A stretch of 64,000 nt of DNA, taken from assembly GCF_000002995.4 (NCBI RefSeq), contig NW_025062475.1, positions 14,416,687 to 14,480,686 of the forward strand, read 5' to 3'. Source of the DNA: Brugia malayi (taxonomy: Eukaryota > Nematoda > Chromadorea > Rhabditida > Onchocercidae). This document shows, piece by piece, positions 11,390 through 23,088 of the stretch. Within the stretch, counting starts at the first letter, position 1; each line of letters begins with the position of its first letter. The notes under the pieces were generated by a model that ran no database searches, was not told the origin of the DNA, and saw nothing but the letters and a program-made list of their open reading frames with translations. The position numbers were made by a program, and so were the translations under genes.

Positions 11390-14050
11390 AACTTTATCTT
11401 AAATGTCTTTGAAATGATTTCCCTTATATGCTTACCTTCTTTTTGTTGCCCATTTGAATTTTCCACTATTTATTTTTTATTTTATTTATTTGAATTGTAA
11501 AAAAAAAGAAAAAAAAATTGAATTTAAACAATTTGTTCCTTTAATCATTGTGAATATTTGCTATTTTGTGCTAATCAGAATAGTTTTTTTTTTTTAAAAA
11601 AAAAGAAAGAAAGAAACTTATGATAACAGTTATCTTATCATTTCAACAATCTATATCGAATGCTTTTATATATTAAGAATGAAATGTATACACAAAGGTC
11701 ATTCGAATAGTTTGAGCAAAAAGATTTTATTATTGATGATGTTTGGAACTGATAAAGGTCACTGATAAATGTCGGACAGTTTGATTGGATGGGATAAGTT
11801 GATTGATCGTTGTTGATGTGTAATATCTCAAGGACAATCCATATCCATCGGAGTAGTTTCAATGATACAAGAAGAAATATCATTAATTATTTCTCATTTA
11901 TCTTTTCATATTTTAATATTCTTAAAATTTGTTATTATATTTAAAAAGAAGAAGGAAAAAAGAAAAAACACCAATGAAATTAATTAAAAATTTTTCTTTG
12001 CGATAATTTTTTTAAAAATTAATAATGATAAAATTTTAAAACATTTTTTTTTTTAAAATAATTCAATTACATGATAATAATTAATTGTTAATGATAAATG
12101 ATAACAAAACATATTTCCATATCAATCTTATCATTCTCATACCAGAATTAAATTATATTATGAATTAATTTTTCTCTTTATCTGACCACACATTATACTC
12201 AAAAATAAATTTGATAAATTAATTGAAATTAATTTTGTCGTACAATAATGATAAGATTGGTAAAATTAAAGCAGTAAAAATATTTTTTTTTTTTCCAAAA
12301 TGGCAAATAATTCACAAAATAAAACTAAGCTTTTGGAATTAAGCTTTTGGAATAAAATTTAATTACAAATTGATTTATGCAAAATATTATGCTCAGCAAA
12401 CAACAATTTTACTTTTCTTCCCTTCTCTTTTCTGATTTTATTATATACACATATGCTTAAAATTCAGTTAAAATTCAGCTAATTTTAATCAAAGTATAAT
12501 TCAATTAAGCAATAATCTTCTAAATGAACAATTAATTATATTTTTAAAACATTTTCAAAAATTTTCCAACCGCAATAAATATTTCATTTGTGTTGCAATT
12601 TTATTACTTATTATTAAAGTATAAAGTAACTTGGAGATTTCTTCAAATAATTAACCAAACCTATCCACTTTTCCTCTTTTTTGTATAATTTATTTTTCTA
12701 TAACATTACTCATTTGCCTTGCAATTTATAGAATTCGAATTTATATTTCTCTTTTAATAAATGAAAAGAAAAAGAAAGGAAAAAATTTCAATTCATCCGC
12801 ATATTCTCATTTTTTACTTTATAATTCACAAAAAAAAAAAAAAAAAATTTATCAATAAATTTAGAAATTTATTGATCGCTTAGATTAAAATATTTTATAG
12901 TTAGCTAAACTAACATTTAAATTATTCGAATGTTAGCAATGTAATTACAAAGTTAGTAGTAGCAGTAGAAGTAATAGTTCAACAATTTATTCATTCACCA
13001 TTAAAGGATAATTTGCCTTAATTCTTAGAATCATTAATCTTTCATAATGGTCCTTCAATCGGTTAACTAAAAGACATTTATTGAACATCGGGGAAATTCA
13101 ACTTTTCTCGCCGAACTAATCTCGAATTCATTTTTAATAATAAGACAACTGATCACTATTTCAGTGTATGAAAATTTTAATTTTTTAAAAAATTAGAATT
13201 CTCTCATTAGCTTTTTAATTTTCATATATTTCTAAAATAACATATAAAATTTCTAATTTTAGTATTGCTTGAAATTGCACCAATGATTTAAATAATAAAT
13301 ATTCAATTTCAATGCTAACTTCAAAATTTTCATTTTATAAAACATTTTATCATCATAAAGTGACTCTATCTCCGTTCATTAATGTCATTTTAAAATGCTC
13401 TCAAATTTGAAATAATAATATTAATTAATACTTTGTGTTACACTGCTCATCGATTTGTTCACAATGTCCAAAATGCAGCAACATTTTAAGCACAAATCGA
13501 TAATACAACCCATAATAACAACCACTAACCTTTGACCTTGGTGAAAAGCAGACACACATACACACAATTACACAAACAAACCAAGCATTATTATTATTTG
13601 TAATAATTTAATGTATGAGAATAGATGAAATCAGTCAGCACATTTCATCAGTTATTAATTTTTATATATTTGAAATTGTAAATTTATTGTTAATCTGAAC
13701 TGTAAATTTTAAAATGTAAAGTGCATTAACTTTCAAATTTTATTTAATTTCATAATTTTGTCAAAATTTAAGCAATACATAACAAATAGTTTGATATTTA
13801 TCAAATCAAATCTATCGTCTTTTTTCCCATTTTATCCCTTAATTTTATATTACCTATTTTATTTATTTAAATTATTCGATAACCGATAATGATTTTTCTT
13901 CAGCTTACTGAATTACTTTCTCATATAAGCATTAATGAAATCATCAATTGTTGAAATTGTTGGATTAACAACATTATAAAATAACATTTGTGTTCCATTA
14001 CAGTTTGGAAGATAAAGATAAAGTAAGAATGTTGCCTAAAATTATGCATA
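11390..14050. other. Intergenic AT-rich region
   Basis: I see no gene, RNA or distinct repeat in this stretch beyond A/T homopolymers, a few (ATT)n words, and a CACA-rich patch near 13550-13580. A minus-strand 81-residue frame at 11638-11883 has no supporting features. Confidence 0.5.
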
Positions 14051-14164
14051 ATTAACTGTATGTAAGATATATCTTTGAAAAATAAAATTTAAAACAAAAT
14101 TTTGCTAAATTTTTTATTGCAATTAAGAGGATATTTATACTGTTATATCATGATATTATTATTA

Positions 14165-14201
<37 letters not shown>

Positions 14202-14202
<1 letters not shown>

Positions 14203-16245
14203 ATAATATTACTACTATTGCTACTATTTTATCTAGTTCAATAGATTATATCTTAAATTATAAAAAATTTTTCGAACTTGTCAAAAAGATATTTCATTTC
14301 AAGAAATTTGAAAAAAAAATTTTTTGTTACTCTGAACAAAAATTATGTAGCACTTTTTGTTACATTCCCAAATGCAAGAATAAATAAATGATTTAAATAT
14401 AAGTTTAAATTTCTTAACATCAAATAATTTCACACCTTAAATATCCAATATATGGGAAAAAAATGTGTAATTACAGATGCAATAGAATCAGCTATAGAAA
14501 ATGTAGCAAAAACTGTCCAATACATTAGCCATTGTGTGTCATCGTCTTTATTTGGTGTACGAATTGCCTAAATTTATTATTTTATTTTTCATTTTCGATA
14601 ACATGTATTAATTTTTTGAAATTGTTTTTTTTTTTTGAAAATTTACTTTAACAGATGCATAAGCTGGATAAGCAAATCCAAAAATGTTACAAATTAGCTC
14701 AGCAAAACATCCAAATAACAAGTAAAAAGCCAATAGAACTAAAATTACATAGAGCAACTGAAAAAAAAAGAAAAAGTTTACATAATAACAGATAAGTTTA
14801 AAAAGGAAAAAAAAATCAAAATGAAGTATGAGATATTGAGGAAGTTTTTGAAATATATTTTACAAACTATGAATATATAAAAGATAGAAGTTAAATGATA
14901 TTAAAATAGGAACTTGTTCTCGGTTAGCCTTTAAATCAACTGATGAAAATAAAGTATTCAAATTTGCATAACGTTTATTATACAGAAATGCAAATAATTG
15001 CGGTTTATGTGTTACGCCATGAAAAATTCGCTCTGATCCACTTAGATTTCTCTCATCCAAACTTACATTCGAGGATGTTTTATTAGCTTCAATTAGCATT
15101 GCCATCTTTAATCAAAATTTTTATTTATTTATCATTCATTTTTTTTCTTTGTTTTCATCTGATCAAAGTAAATTATTCATTTACTAAGTAAACAGAAGGA
15201 ACGTCCAATCTTGTGATATACATAATTTACAATTTATAACATTTATGTTATATTTTGTGTAATAATTATTAAAGAATTAGAAATTCTTAAGTAAATACAA
15301 AACTCACTAAAATTTGTTTCATAAAATAATATAAATTGCAATGAATAATAAATGAAACCTCAATAATAACCTCGTAAATTAGTAGTTGCCACTTTAAATA
15401 ATAAATGAAAGCAAATTAGTAATAACTCCAAATAGGAAAAGGATTCATTTACAATAAGAACTAAGTTTATATACTGTATAGAATCTCATGAATTAACAAA
15501 TCTGCATACAAACCTAAATTAAAATCATTGTAATCTTGCAGCTATTGGCAAGTGGTCATTTTTAGGTACGTAAGGAAAAATCTATGAACAATGAAACATC
15601 GAATCGATTTTTCGATAGGAATATGCTAGGGACATAAATTATATTAGAGATACTGCTACAGTTATTCCTGTCATCTTCATTACTATTACTGCAATCTATG
15701 CCATTGTTATTACCATCTTTACTGTCACAGTCATAGTATAGAAAGTAAGGTCGGTATGAATCTGTTAAGATGGAAATGTTTTGATTTGATAATATTACGA
15801 TACTTACGTAACCCATGAAATGACTAAATTAAATTGTAGTTCACATTATTCTGACAGTTGTTATTCGATTTCATACTCTATTTGTTGTTGTGATTGATAT
15901 AAAAGAATAAAAAAAGAATGTCTCAGATACCAAAATATGTGTGAAGTGCACAATAACCTACATAATATGCTACATTTTCAACCATTCCTACAGAATGATG
16001 TCATTAGGTGACAATATGTTATTATGAATGTAACAACACATTGCTGTATGTAAAATATTACTGAACCTAATAAATGTAAATTAATAAAAAGTAAATAAAC
16101 AAAGACGTTGAAAAACAGATAGATCTAATTGCAGTAGCAAAACTTCACAGTCAACAAAGTAAACGTAGAAAATAAACAAATCCAGAGAAATAAAAGTTAA
16201 AAGAAAAAAAAAAACTTCACTTTTGGAACGATATGAAATGATGCT
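14202..16245. repeat. Block A, direct repeat copy 1
   Basis: This ~2.04-kb block recurs in the same orientation at 20150-22198 with only a handful of visible differences: single-base changes near 15294, 15588 and 15597 equivalents, one A insertion by the REEP exon, and poly-T length. The match stops abruptly after gatatgaaatgatgct on the right. It begins in an (ATT)n microsatellite on the left. Just left of it, about 14080-14150 is a more diverged match to about 19960-20035, so the duplicated unit was originally longer. The block contains the truncated REEP-like gene on the minus strand. Confidence 0.93.
14436..15105 (-). pseudogene. REEP/DP1/Yop1-like gene, 3'-truncated (copy 1)
   Basis: Three phase-0 exons on the minus strand: 15105-14914, 14757-14647 and 14567-14436. 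The product has the TB2/DP1/HVA22 fold of REEP5/REEP6/Yop1 proteins, which bend tubular ER membranes with paired hairpins. Diagnostic words are GFAYPAYASVK, then AIRTPNKDDDTQWLMYW, then FFPIYWIFK. These match family segments for the first hairpin, the conserved NK-DDT-W-YW core and the second hairpin. The family normally continues with a further exon (LLWCMAP-type segment and amphipathic tail). No such exon is found, and reading through the last donor adds one Val then TGA. The first donor (GTTCCT) is weak. It is therefore a truncated paralogue: either a pseudogene or a short, membrane-only REEP variant. Confidence 0.75.
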
Positions 16246-16249
16246 AAAT

Positions 16250-16570
16250 ATTCCGTCTGAATATAAAGTATATTGGAAATCACTATCATTGAATTATCAA
16301 ATTAACAATGACATTCAAGATAATTCTGCATCTTAATAATTAATGATCGATGGAGCAAAAAGAAAAGCTAATTTTTTTTTCAAAGTATTATAAATATTTC
16401 AAAAAAAATAAAACTAATTTCAAAATATTTATGAAAAAAAAAAAGCATGAAACGACGTTTATGAGAAAATTTGGAAAGTTAAACAAAAACATATTGTAAA
16501 TTGCATAAACTCTACTAATAAAACAGCTATAAAGAAAATTATTTATACAAATTTAAATTAATAAAATCAA
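16250..16570 (-). pseudogene. Diverged relic of the B gene 3' end
   Basis: The word ttccgtctgaatataaag at 16251 equals the exon 6/intron 5 junction of the B' copy (23492-23509). It is followed by scrambled, diverged matches to the end of the last exon ('ccattgaactatcaccttaa' region), then to intron 5 (gatcgatggagc, aatatttatgaaaaaaaaaaa, atgagaaaat, agttaaaca, ttgcataaac). Orientation is that of the minus-strand copy. The order of segments differs from the intact gene, so this is a rearranged, decayed third copy fused directly to the right edge of block A. Confidence 0.65.
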
Positions 16571-16630
16571 TAACAGATTCAATCCATTACCGTTGTAAAT
16601 AATTTGAATTAAATTAGATAATATTTAATC

Positions 16631-19600
16631 TATGTGAATTAGAGGAAATGAAAAAAAAATTTTTTTTTGTAAGTAAATAAGAGGGAAGAAAAAAGAAAAC
16701 AAATTTTATTTTCTCTTTTACTTTGCTACTATAGTGCTCTTTTCAACCTTTAACCCCGATGCACTGATGTAAACAAAATTTTATATCATATTTGATGATT
16801 AATTTTATTAAAATAAAATAATTCAATGTTAAATTGTCATTTTTTTATGCGAATGACTACGATATTATAAAATAATAGCATTTCGGCTTATTTTGTTATA
16901 ATATTGAGAGGAGAGAAAGTGTTTTAAATGTAGCATTTGTTAGGAAACTTTGAGAAAGATAGTAGGCCAATTCTATCATAACTTTTTCAACAACTCTATT
17001 TCAACTTTTAAAATAATTTTGAATTTTAATTTAGTCTAGGATAATCTTATTTGTATGCTTAATTAAGCGATATATTTTTCTACATTCATAAACAATACTT
17101 TTGAGCAAATTTTCCTTTATTTATTTATCTTCAAATTATTACTGAATTCTGTCATCGAACATCATCATTTCGGCCGGCTACCGCGCAACATTCTAGCAAT
17201 TATATATTGCAATTTTATGAATTTCGGTATTTCTCGGGATTCAAAGATACTAGAAATTTTACAAAGTTTCAGTTTTCAAGGGATTCAAATATAATATAAT
17301 AATAAAGCAAACATTATCGGTAATTTAGCTGCATTAGATGTTTTAAATCTTAAAACACTCTTCCATTCACTGTATTTTGTTATAAGTAAACTCTAAAGCA
17401 GTGGATGATGCAATCTGTCAAGCAGATATGCGGCGGTGCTGGGTGATTGAAGAGGTGGTATGGATGATCCTTCACTTTTTTTTTTAAATTTTTTAAAAAT
17501 TTTGATTTCATAGCATTTTTCGAAGTGTTAATTTTCTCTTCTGTAACCATTTGTTTAGAATATGTTTAGTAGTGTGTATGATAATCTTTCATTTTTCCTC
17601 TAATCAATTTTTCTTTAGCTTTCTTAGTTTCTCATCTTTCCATATTCTCATTCTTCACTGGTTATATAAATGTATAAAGTATTCATTAGCGATAGATAGC
17701 TATGGCTCTTTTACATATTCATCAGCGATAATTATATATCTTCAAATTAATTTAGCAAATTGGTTATTCGTTGTCGTTATTTATCTTTCTTCTTCATTCT
17801 GTCAAAAAATCATATCTAAATTTATGTTATTCCAGGATTGAAACAGAAATGATTACTGATGAAAGTTTAAGGAAAGATGATGAAGAATCGGTTAGTTCTG
17901 ATGTGAATGTAGAAGATGAGGAACACATGTAAGTTTCTTTTTTTTTTTTTTTTTTTTTCTACAGAATAATTTACAGTTGCTATATGTTATCCCATCTTAT
18001 TCATTTCTCATCCTAATGTCGAAAATCTTTCCTTAATATTAGCAATTCTTGTCATTCCTACCAGTAGTATTCAAGTATTTTCTGTTTTGAAATGGCTTCA
18101 TTTCCGATAATAAAGTAGAAATATTTAGCTTTGGCATTAAATAATAAGTGTGATATGTTGAGAAAGCGAAATATTTTTAGTAATCCTCGAAATAATTATT
18201 CGGAATCATTTCTGGAAGATGGACATGGAATCGTTTTTGGATCACAAGAACAAAAGTAAATCAGTTGATTATTTCATTGTAAGTAAGAATTGCTTCTAAC
18301 ATCACAATCTGACTTCATGTGTTTAATATTGTTTTAGACTTATATATGATGGTTTACTATTGAAATATCTAAATGGTGAAATTAAATCTCTAAGTGAAGT
18401 TTGTCGACTTGTAAAGGATCAATTAGGACTTGAAATTTCGGCTCCTACGCTATCACGACGTTTGAGACATATTGTAAGTTGTCATCATTTCATCGCTTTT
18501 AAATGTTACAGCTTTTGTTTTCCTTTTTTTTTACTTCCAGTTGAACATTATTTTACTTGCTGTGTTTTGAATTTCTCCATCAAAATATTTCATACGAATG
18601 TGTTTTGCACAGTTTTATTTTTGTTTCTGTTGCAGAATAGAAATGCAGAATCAAGTGATGAACAGGAAAGGAAGTAAGCTTTTTTTTAAAAAACTGCTTT
18701 CGGATTATACACAAAAAAGTAAATAAGCTTACTCATTTGATAGAAATAATCTTATTAAGGAGGAAGATGGGTGTATTGAAAGGTTTCACGATAATGCAGC
18801 GTGCCTTGTCGAGTCGTTACAATGCTTCTTTGCTGACAGTGATGGATGATAAAACAAAGGAAATTCGGCAGTATGCATACATGAAAAGTTCCGTGGATGG
18901 GCGTAAAGAATATTATCGATGCAACAGATGTTTGCGAGCTAAACGGAAAAGTGGACCTGGTGCTCAAGCATCTATAATAGTTTACGATGGTGAAATAATT
19001 GGTGATAAACCGCCGGAGCATCACGTTGATTGTGAACCAGTGCCATATGAAGAAATTGCTTCAATAACCAGCCAGCGCGAAAGTCGCGCATACGAAAGGG
19101 AGGAAAACGAACAAGTGCGCCAAGTGTTGCGTAACAGGCAGCTACTCTTAAAGCAGGTACTTTAAAAAAATTTTTCCTGCTTTATAAATGCTTATCATTA
19201 GATGTTTATGCAGTTTACTATATATATGTGTTCTGTTTAACTTTCGGAATTTTCTCATAGACATTGTCTTTTTTTTTTTCATAAATATTATGATATTGGT
19301 TTAGTGCTCTATCGATCTTTAATTTATGATATAGCCTGTACGCTTTATATTCAGACGGAACCATTAGAACCGCCTGAACTTTCGCCGATGGTAGAGGGTG
19401 ATGAATTGGCAGAATTTGATGAAGAATCAACTGGTGCGGGATTTGCTGACTCTCAGAGACAAGCAGTCGAAGATAAGGCATTGATTTGAAATTGTTCCGT
19501 AAGCTCAAAGCTTTCCATAACAGAGAAATGATTTCTGTAAAGTTTCTTTTTTTTTTTTTTTTTTTTTTTCTTCATTATATAATATTTTTGTGGGAAAGCT

Positions 19601-19768
19601 ATCCTTATTTTTTCAGAAAAAACGAATGGGTCGAATTTTATCCGCTGTTTTACTTCTTCTCGATGAACTTGATGGAGAAAATTTACTGACAGTTATTGAA
19701 GAGGCACAATTTCGTGTTGCGGAATTACCTAGAAGGTCATTGTTAAGGTGATAGTTCAGTGGTAGTAA
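16631..19768. repeat. Block B, inverted-repeat arm 1
   Basis: This ~3.1-kb block recurs in inverse orientation at 23089-26217. The outer (5' of gene) boundary is sharp at tatgtgaattagagg. From there through exon 6 the arms are almost identical, introns included, with a few scattered substitutions. Intron 6 and the last exon then differ clearly, and the match ends about 17 bp after the stop codon. The ~3.3-kb spacer between the arms contains block A'. Confidence 0.93.
17849..19751 (+). CDS. Unrecognised nuclear-type protein with C2HC finger-like motif (copy B)
   Basis: Exons: 17849-17928, 18181-18255, 18338-18473, 18636-18673, 18760-19156, 19355-19477, 19617-19751, giving 327 residues. A TTCCAG acceptor 13 bp before the ATG could be a spliced-leader site. 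The N-terminus is acidic (residues 1-30). Residues 53-97 hold a predicted-helical segment ending SAPTLSRRLRHI, suggestive of a DNA-binding helix-turn-helix. Residues 160-201 contain YYRCNRC, then 29 residues, then HHVDC: a C-x2-C...H-H-x2-C arrangement like FLYWCH/MULE-type zinc fingers (C164, C167, H197/H198, C201). A charged QRESRAYEREENEQVRQ helix and a C-terminal leucine-rich helix (LLLLDEL) follow. The function is unknown to me; a chromatin or transcription role is inference. The exon 5 acceptor (ATTAAG) was chosen because it preserves frame. The intron 6 donor is GC, not GT. Confidence 0.7.
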
Positions 19769-20039
19769 TGTTTAATAAAGGAGGTAGAAATATGAAAATG
19801 GCAATATTTCATCAAAATTTACGAAATGTTTTATTTGTTTCGATATAATTATGAGATATTTCGCAATTTTTAGTAAGAAATTCTGTGAAATCATATCCTG
19901 TTAAGACTGTACATAACAGAAAATTAAAGCATCTCTCATCCAGTATGCATATTCAGTTGAAAAATAAATTTTTATACAAAAATTTTGCTGTATTCTTTTA
20001 CTGTAATTAACAAAATGTTTATATTGTACATTCATTATC

Positions 20040-20160
20040 ATTATTTTTATTATTATCGTTGTTATTATTATTGTTATCATTATTTTATTGTCATGATTAT
20101 TATTATTGTTATTGTTATTACCATTATTATTATTGTTGTTATTATTATTAATAATAATAT
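20040..20160. repeat. (ATT/GTT)n microsatellite at the A' left edge
   Basis: A TTA/TTG trinucleotide run precedes block A', just as a purer (ATT)n run (14150-14203) precedes block A. The microsatellite may mark the breakpoint of the duplication. Confidence 0.75.
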
Positions 20161-22198
20161 TACTACTATTGCTACTATTTTATCTAGTTCAATAGATTAT
20201 ATCTTAAATTATAAAAAATTTTTCGAACTTGTCAAAAAGATATTTCATTTCAAGAAATTTGAAAAAAAAATTTTTTGTTACTCTGAACAAAAATTATGTA
20301 GCACTTTTTGTTACATTCCCAAATGCAAGAATAAATAAATGATTTAAATATAAGTTTAAATTTCTTAACATCAAATAATTTCACACCTTAAATATCCAAT
20401 ATATGGGAAAAAAATGTGTAATTACAGATGCAATAGAATCAGCTATAGAAAATGTAGCAAAAACTGTCCAATACATTAGCCATTGTGTGTCATCGTCTTT
20501 ATTTGGTGTACGAATTGCCTAAATTTATTATTTTATTTTTCATTTTCGATAACATGTATTAATTTTTTGAAATTTTTTTTTTTTTTTGAAAATTTACTTT
20601 AACAGATGCATAAGCTGGATAAGCAAATCCAAAAATGTTACAAATTAGCTCAGCAAAACATCCAAATAACAAGTAAAAAGCCAATAGAACTAAAATTACA
20701 TAGAGCAACTGAAAAAAAAAGAAAAAGTTTACATAATAACAGATAAGTTTAAAAAGGAAAAAAAAATCAAAATGAAGTATGAGATATTGAGGAAGTTTTT
20801 GAAATATATTTTACAAACTATGAATATATAAAAGATAGAAGTTAAATGATATTAAAAATAGGAACTTGTTCTCGGTTAGCCTTTAAATCAACTGATGAAA
20901 ATAAAGTATTCAAATTTGCATAACGTTTATTATACAGAAATGCAAATAATTGCGGTTTATGTGTTACGCCATGAAAAATTCGCTCTGATCCACTTAGATT
21001 TCTCTCATCCAAACTTACATTCGAGGATGTTTTATTAGCTTCAATTAGCATTGCCATCTTTAATCAAAATTTTTATTTATTTATCATTCATTTTTTTTCT
21101 TTGTTTTCATCTGATCAAAGTAAATTATTCATTTACTAAGTAAACAGAAGGAACGTCCAATCTTGTGATATACATAATTTACAATTTATAACATTTATGT
21201 TATATTTTGTGTAATAATTATTAAAGAATTAGAAATTCTTAAGTGAATACAAAACTCACTAAAATTTGTTTCATAAAATAATATAAATTGCAATGAATAA
21301 TAAATGAAACCTCAATAATAACCTCGTAAATTAGTAGTTGCCACTTTAAATAATAAATGAAAGCAAATTAGTAATAACTCCAAATAGGAAAAGGATTCAT
21401 TTACAATAAGAACTAAGTTTATATACTGTATAGAATCTCATGAATTAACAAATCTGCATACAAACCTAAATTAAAATCATTGTAATCTTGCAGCTATTGG
21501 CAAGTGGTCATTTTTAGGTACGTAAGGAAAAATCTATGAGCAATGAAACATCGAATCGATTTTTCGATAGGAATATGCTAGGGACATAAATTATATTAGA
21601 GATACTGCTACAGTTATTCCTGTCATCTTCATTACTATTACTGCAATCTATGCCATTGTTATTACCATCTTTACTGTCACAGTCATAGTATAGAAAGTAA
21701 GGTCGGTATGAATCTGTTAAGATGGAAATGTTTTGATTTGATAATATTACGATACTTACGTAACCCATGAAATGACTAAATTAAATTGTAGTTCACATTA
21801 TTCTGACAGTTGTTATTCGATTTCATACTCTATTTGTTGTTGTGATTGATATAAAAGAATAAAAAAAGAATGTCTCAGATACCAAAATATGTGTGAAGTG
21901 CACAATAACCTACATAATATGCTACATTTTCAACCATTCCTACAGAATGATGTCATTAGGTGACAATATGTTATTATGAATGTAACAACACATTGCTGTA
22001 TGTAAAATATTACTGAACCTAATAAATGTAAATTAATAAAAAGTAAATAAACAAAGACGTTGAAAAACAGATAGATCTAATTGCAGTAGCAAAACTTCAC
22101 AGTCAACAAAGTAAACGTAGAAAATAAACAAATCCAGAGAAATAAAAGTTAAAAGAAAAAAAAAAAACTTCACTTTTGGAACGATATGAAATGATGCT
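20150..22198. repeat. Block A', direct repeat copy 2
   Basis: Near-identical to 14202-16245. It lies in the spacer between the two inverted B arms. Its right edge is followed by unrelated sequence (22199-23088) containing a TA microsatellite at about 22230-22262, whereas block A is followed by the B relic. Confidence 0.93.
20387..21057 (-). pseudogene. REEP/DP1/Yop1-like gene, 3'-truncated (copy 2)
   Basis: Exons 21057-20866, 20708-20598 and 20518-20387, the same three-exon structure and the same coding sequence as the copy at 14436-15105, with the same missing C-terminal exon. One extra A in intron 1 changes only the unspliced reading. Two copies ending at the same place show that truncation preceded duplication, or that the ancestral locus itself encodes this short form. 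No intact REEP gene is present in the window. Confidence 0.75.
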
Positions 22199-23088
22199 TG
22201 AAATTTTGGCAATGTTGATAAAACATAATTTTTTAAATATATATATATATATATATATAAATATCATACACTATGGACATGGTATATATGATAGAGATGA
22301 TGAAAAGAAAATGAAAGAAAACATAGATAAGACTAGATAGAATATCTATAACAATTATATCGGTAACATGCAACTTTAAGTATTTTTTTTTTTAATATAA
22401 TCGAATTGTTAAAGCTGATAATTTAGCTAACCAACAAAAATCCTACTTTACCACTTTTTAAAGTTACTGAGTATTAAAAGTTGCGAAATATATATGCATT
22501 GTAATATCAAAAATAGTGAATAAAATAACTCTAACACTATCATCCGAAAAGCCTTGTTTTGGAAGAAAAAAAAAAGCAAAACTCCATGAAGATGCTTTAA
22601 TGCTATAAATTTATTATTACATATTTGTGATCAATATGAATGGTGGATACTCTAATTCTCTTTTATCTCTCTAAAAGATATGATTTCACAGAATTTCTCA
22701 CTAGGAAATGAGAAATATATTATAATTATTTCAAAACAAATAAAACATTTCGTAAATTTTGGCAAAATATTGCCATTTTCAGTATGCTATTTTCATCTTA
22801 CTTCTCCCTTCATTATCACTTTTATCACCTATGTTATCCAAAACAGTAACTTAGATAAAAGTATATGCATTAGTATAAAGCTGTAACACTGAGATAACAC
22901 AGCTCCTGAATTAAAAACTGCGAAAGCAAAAAAGAAGACAAGATTAAAGCAATTCATAGTTATATCACCGTTAGTGAAACTGAAAATGATTATAAACTCA
23001 CTAAATTGATGTTACGACTCAAATGAACGATAATGTGAATGAAAAATCAAGTTCGTTACTCACAGAGCAAAAAAGTACATTAAAAAGT
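22199..23088. other. Unique spacer between A' and B'
   Basis: No gene seen. It holds a TA dinucleotide run (about 22230-22262) and otherwise plain AT-rich sequence. The 68-residue plus-strand frame at 22680-22886 shows no support. Confidence 0.5.

Noticed and set aside
15562..15816. 84-codon minus frame in block A, repeated at 21514-21768
   Set aside because: A GTAAGT donor and ACAG acceptor inside it suggest small exons, but no joined frame stays open into the REEP-like gene. The only difference between copies is one residue, no more conserved than the surrounding DNA.
17551..17841. 96-codon hydrophobic frame before the B gene, repeated at 25010-25300
   Set aside because: Lies upstream of the TTCCAG acceptor and is in a different frame from the gene; its presence in both copies only reflects the duplication.
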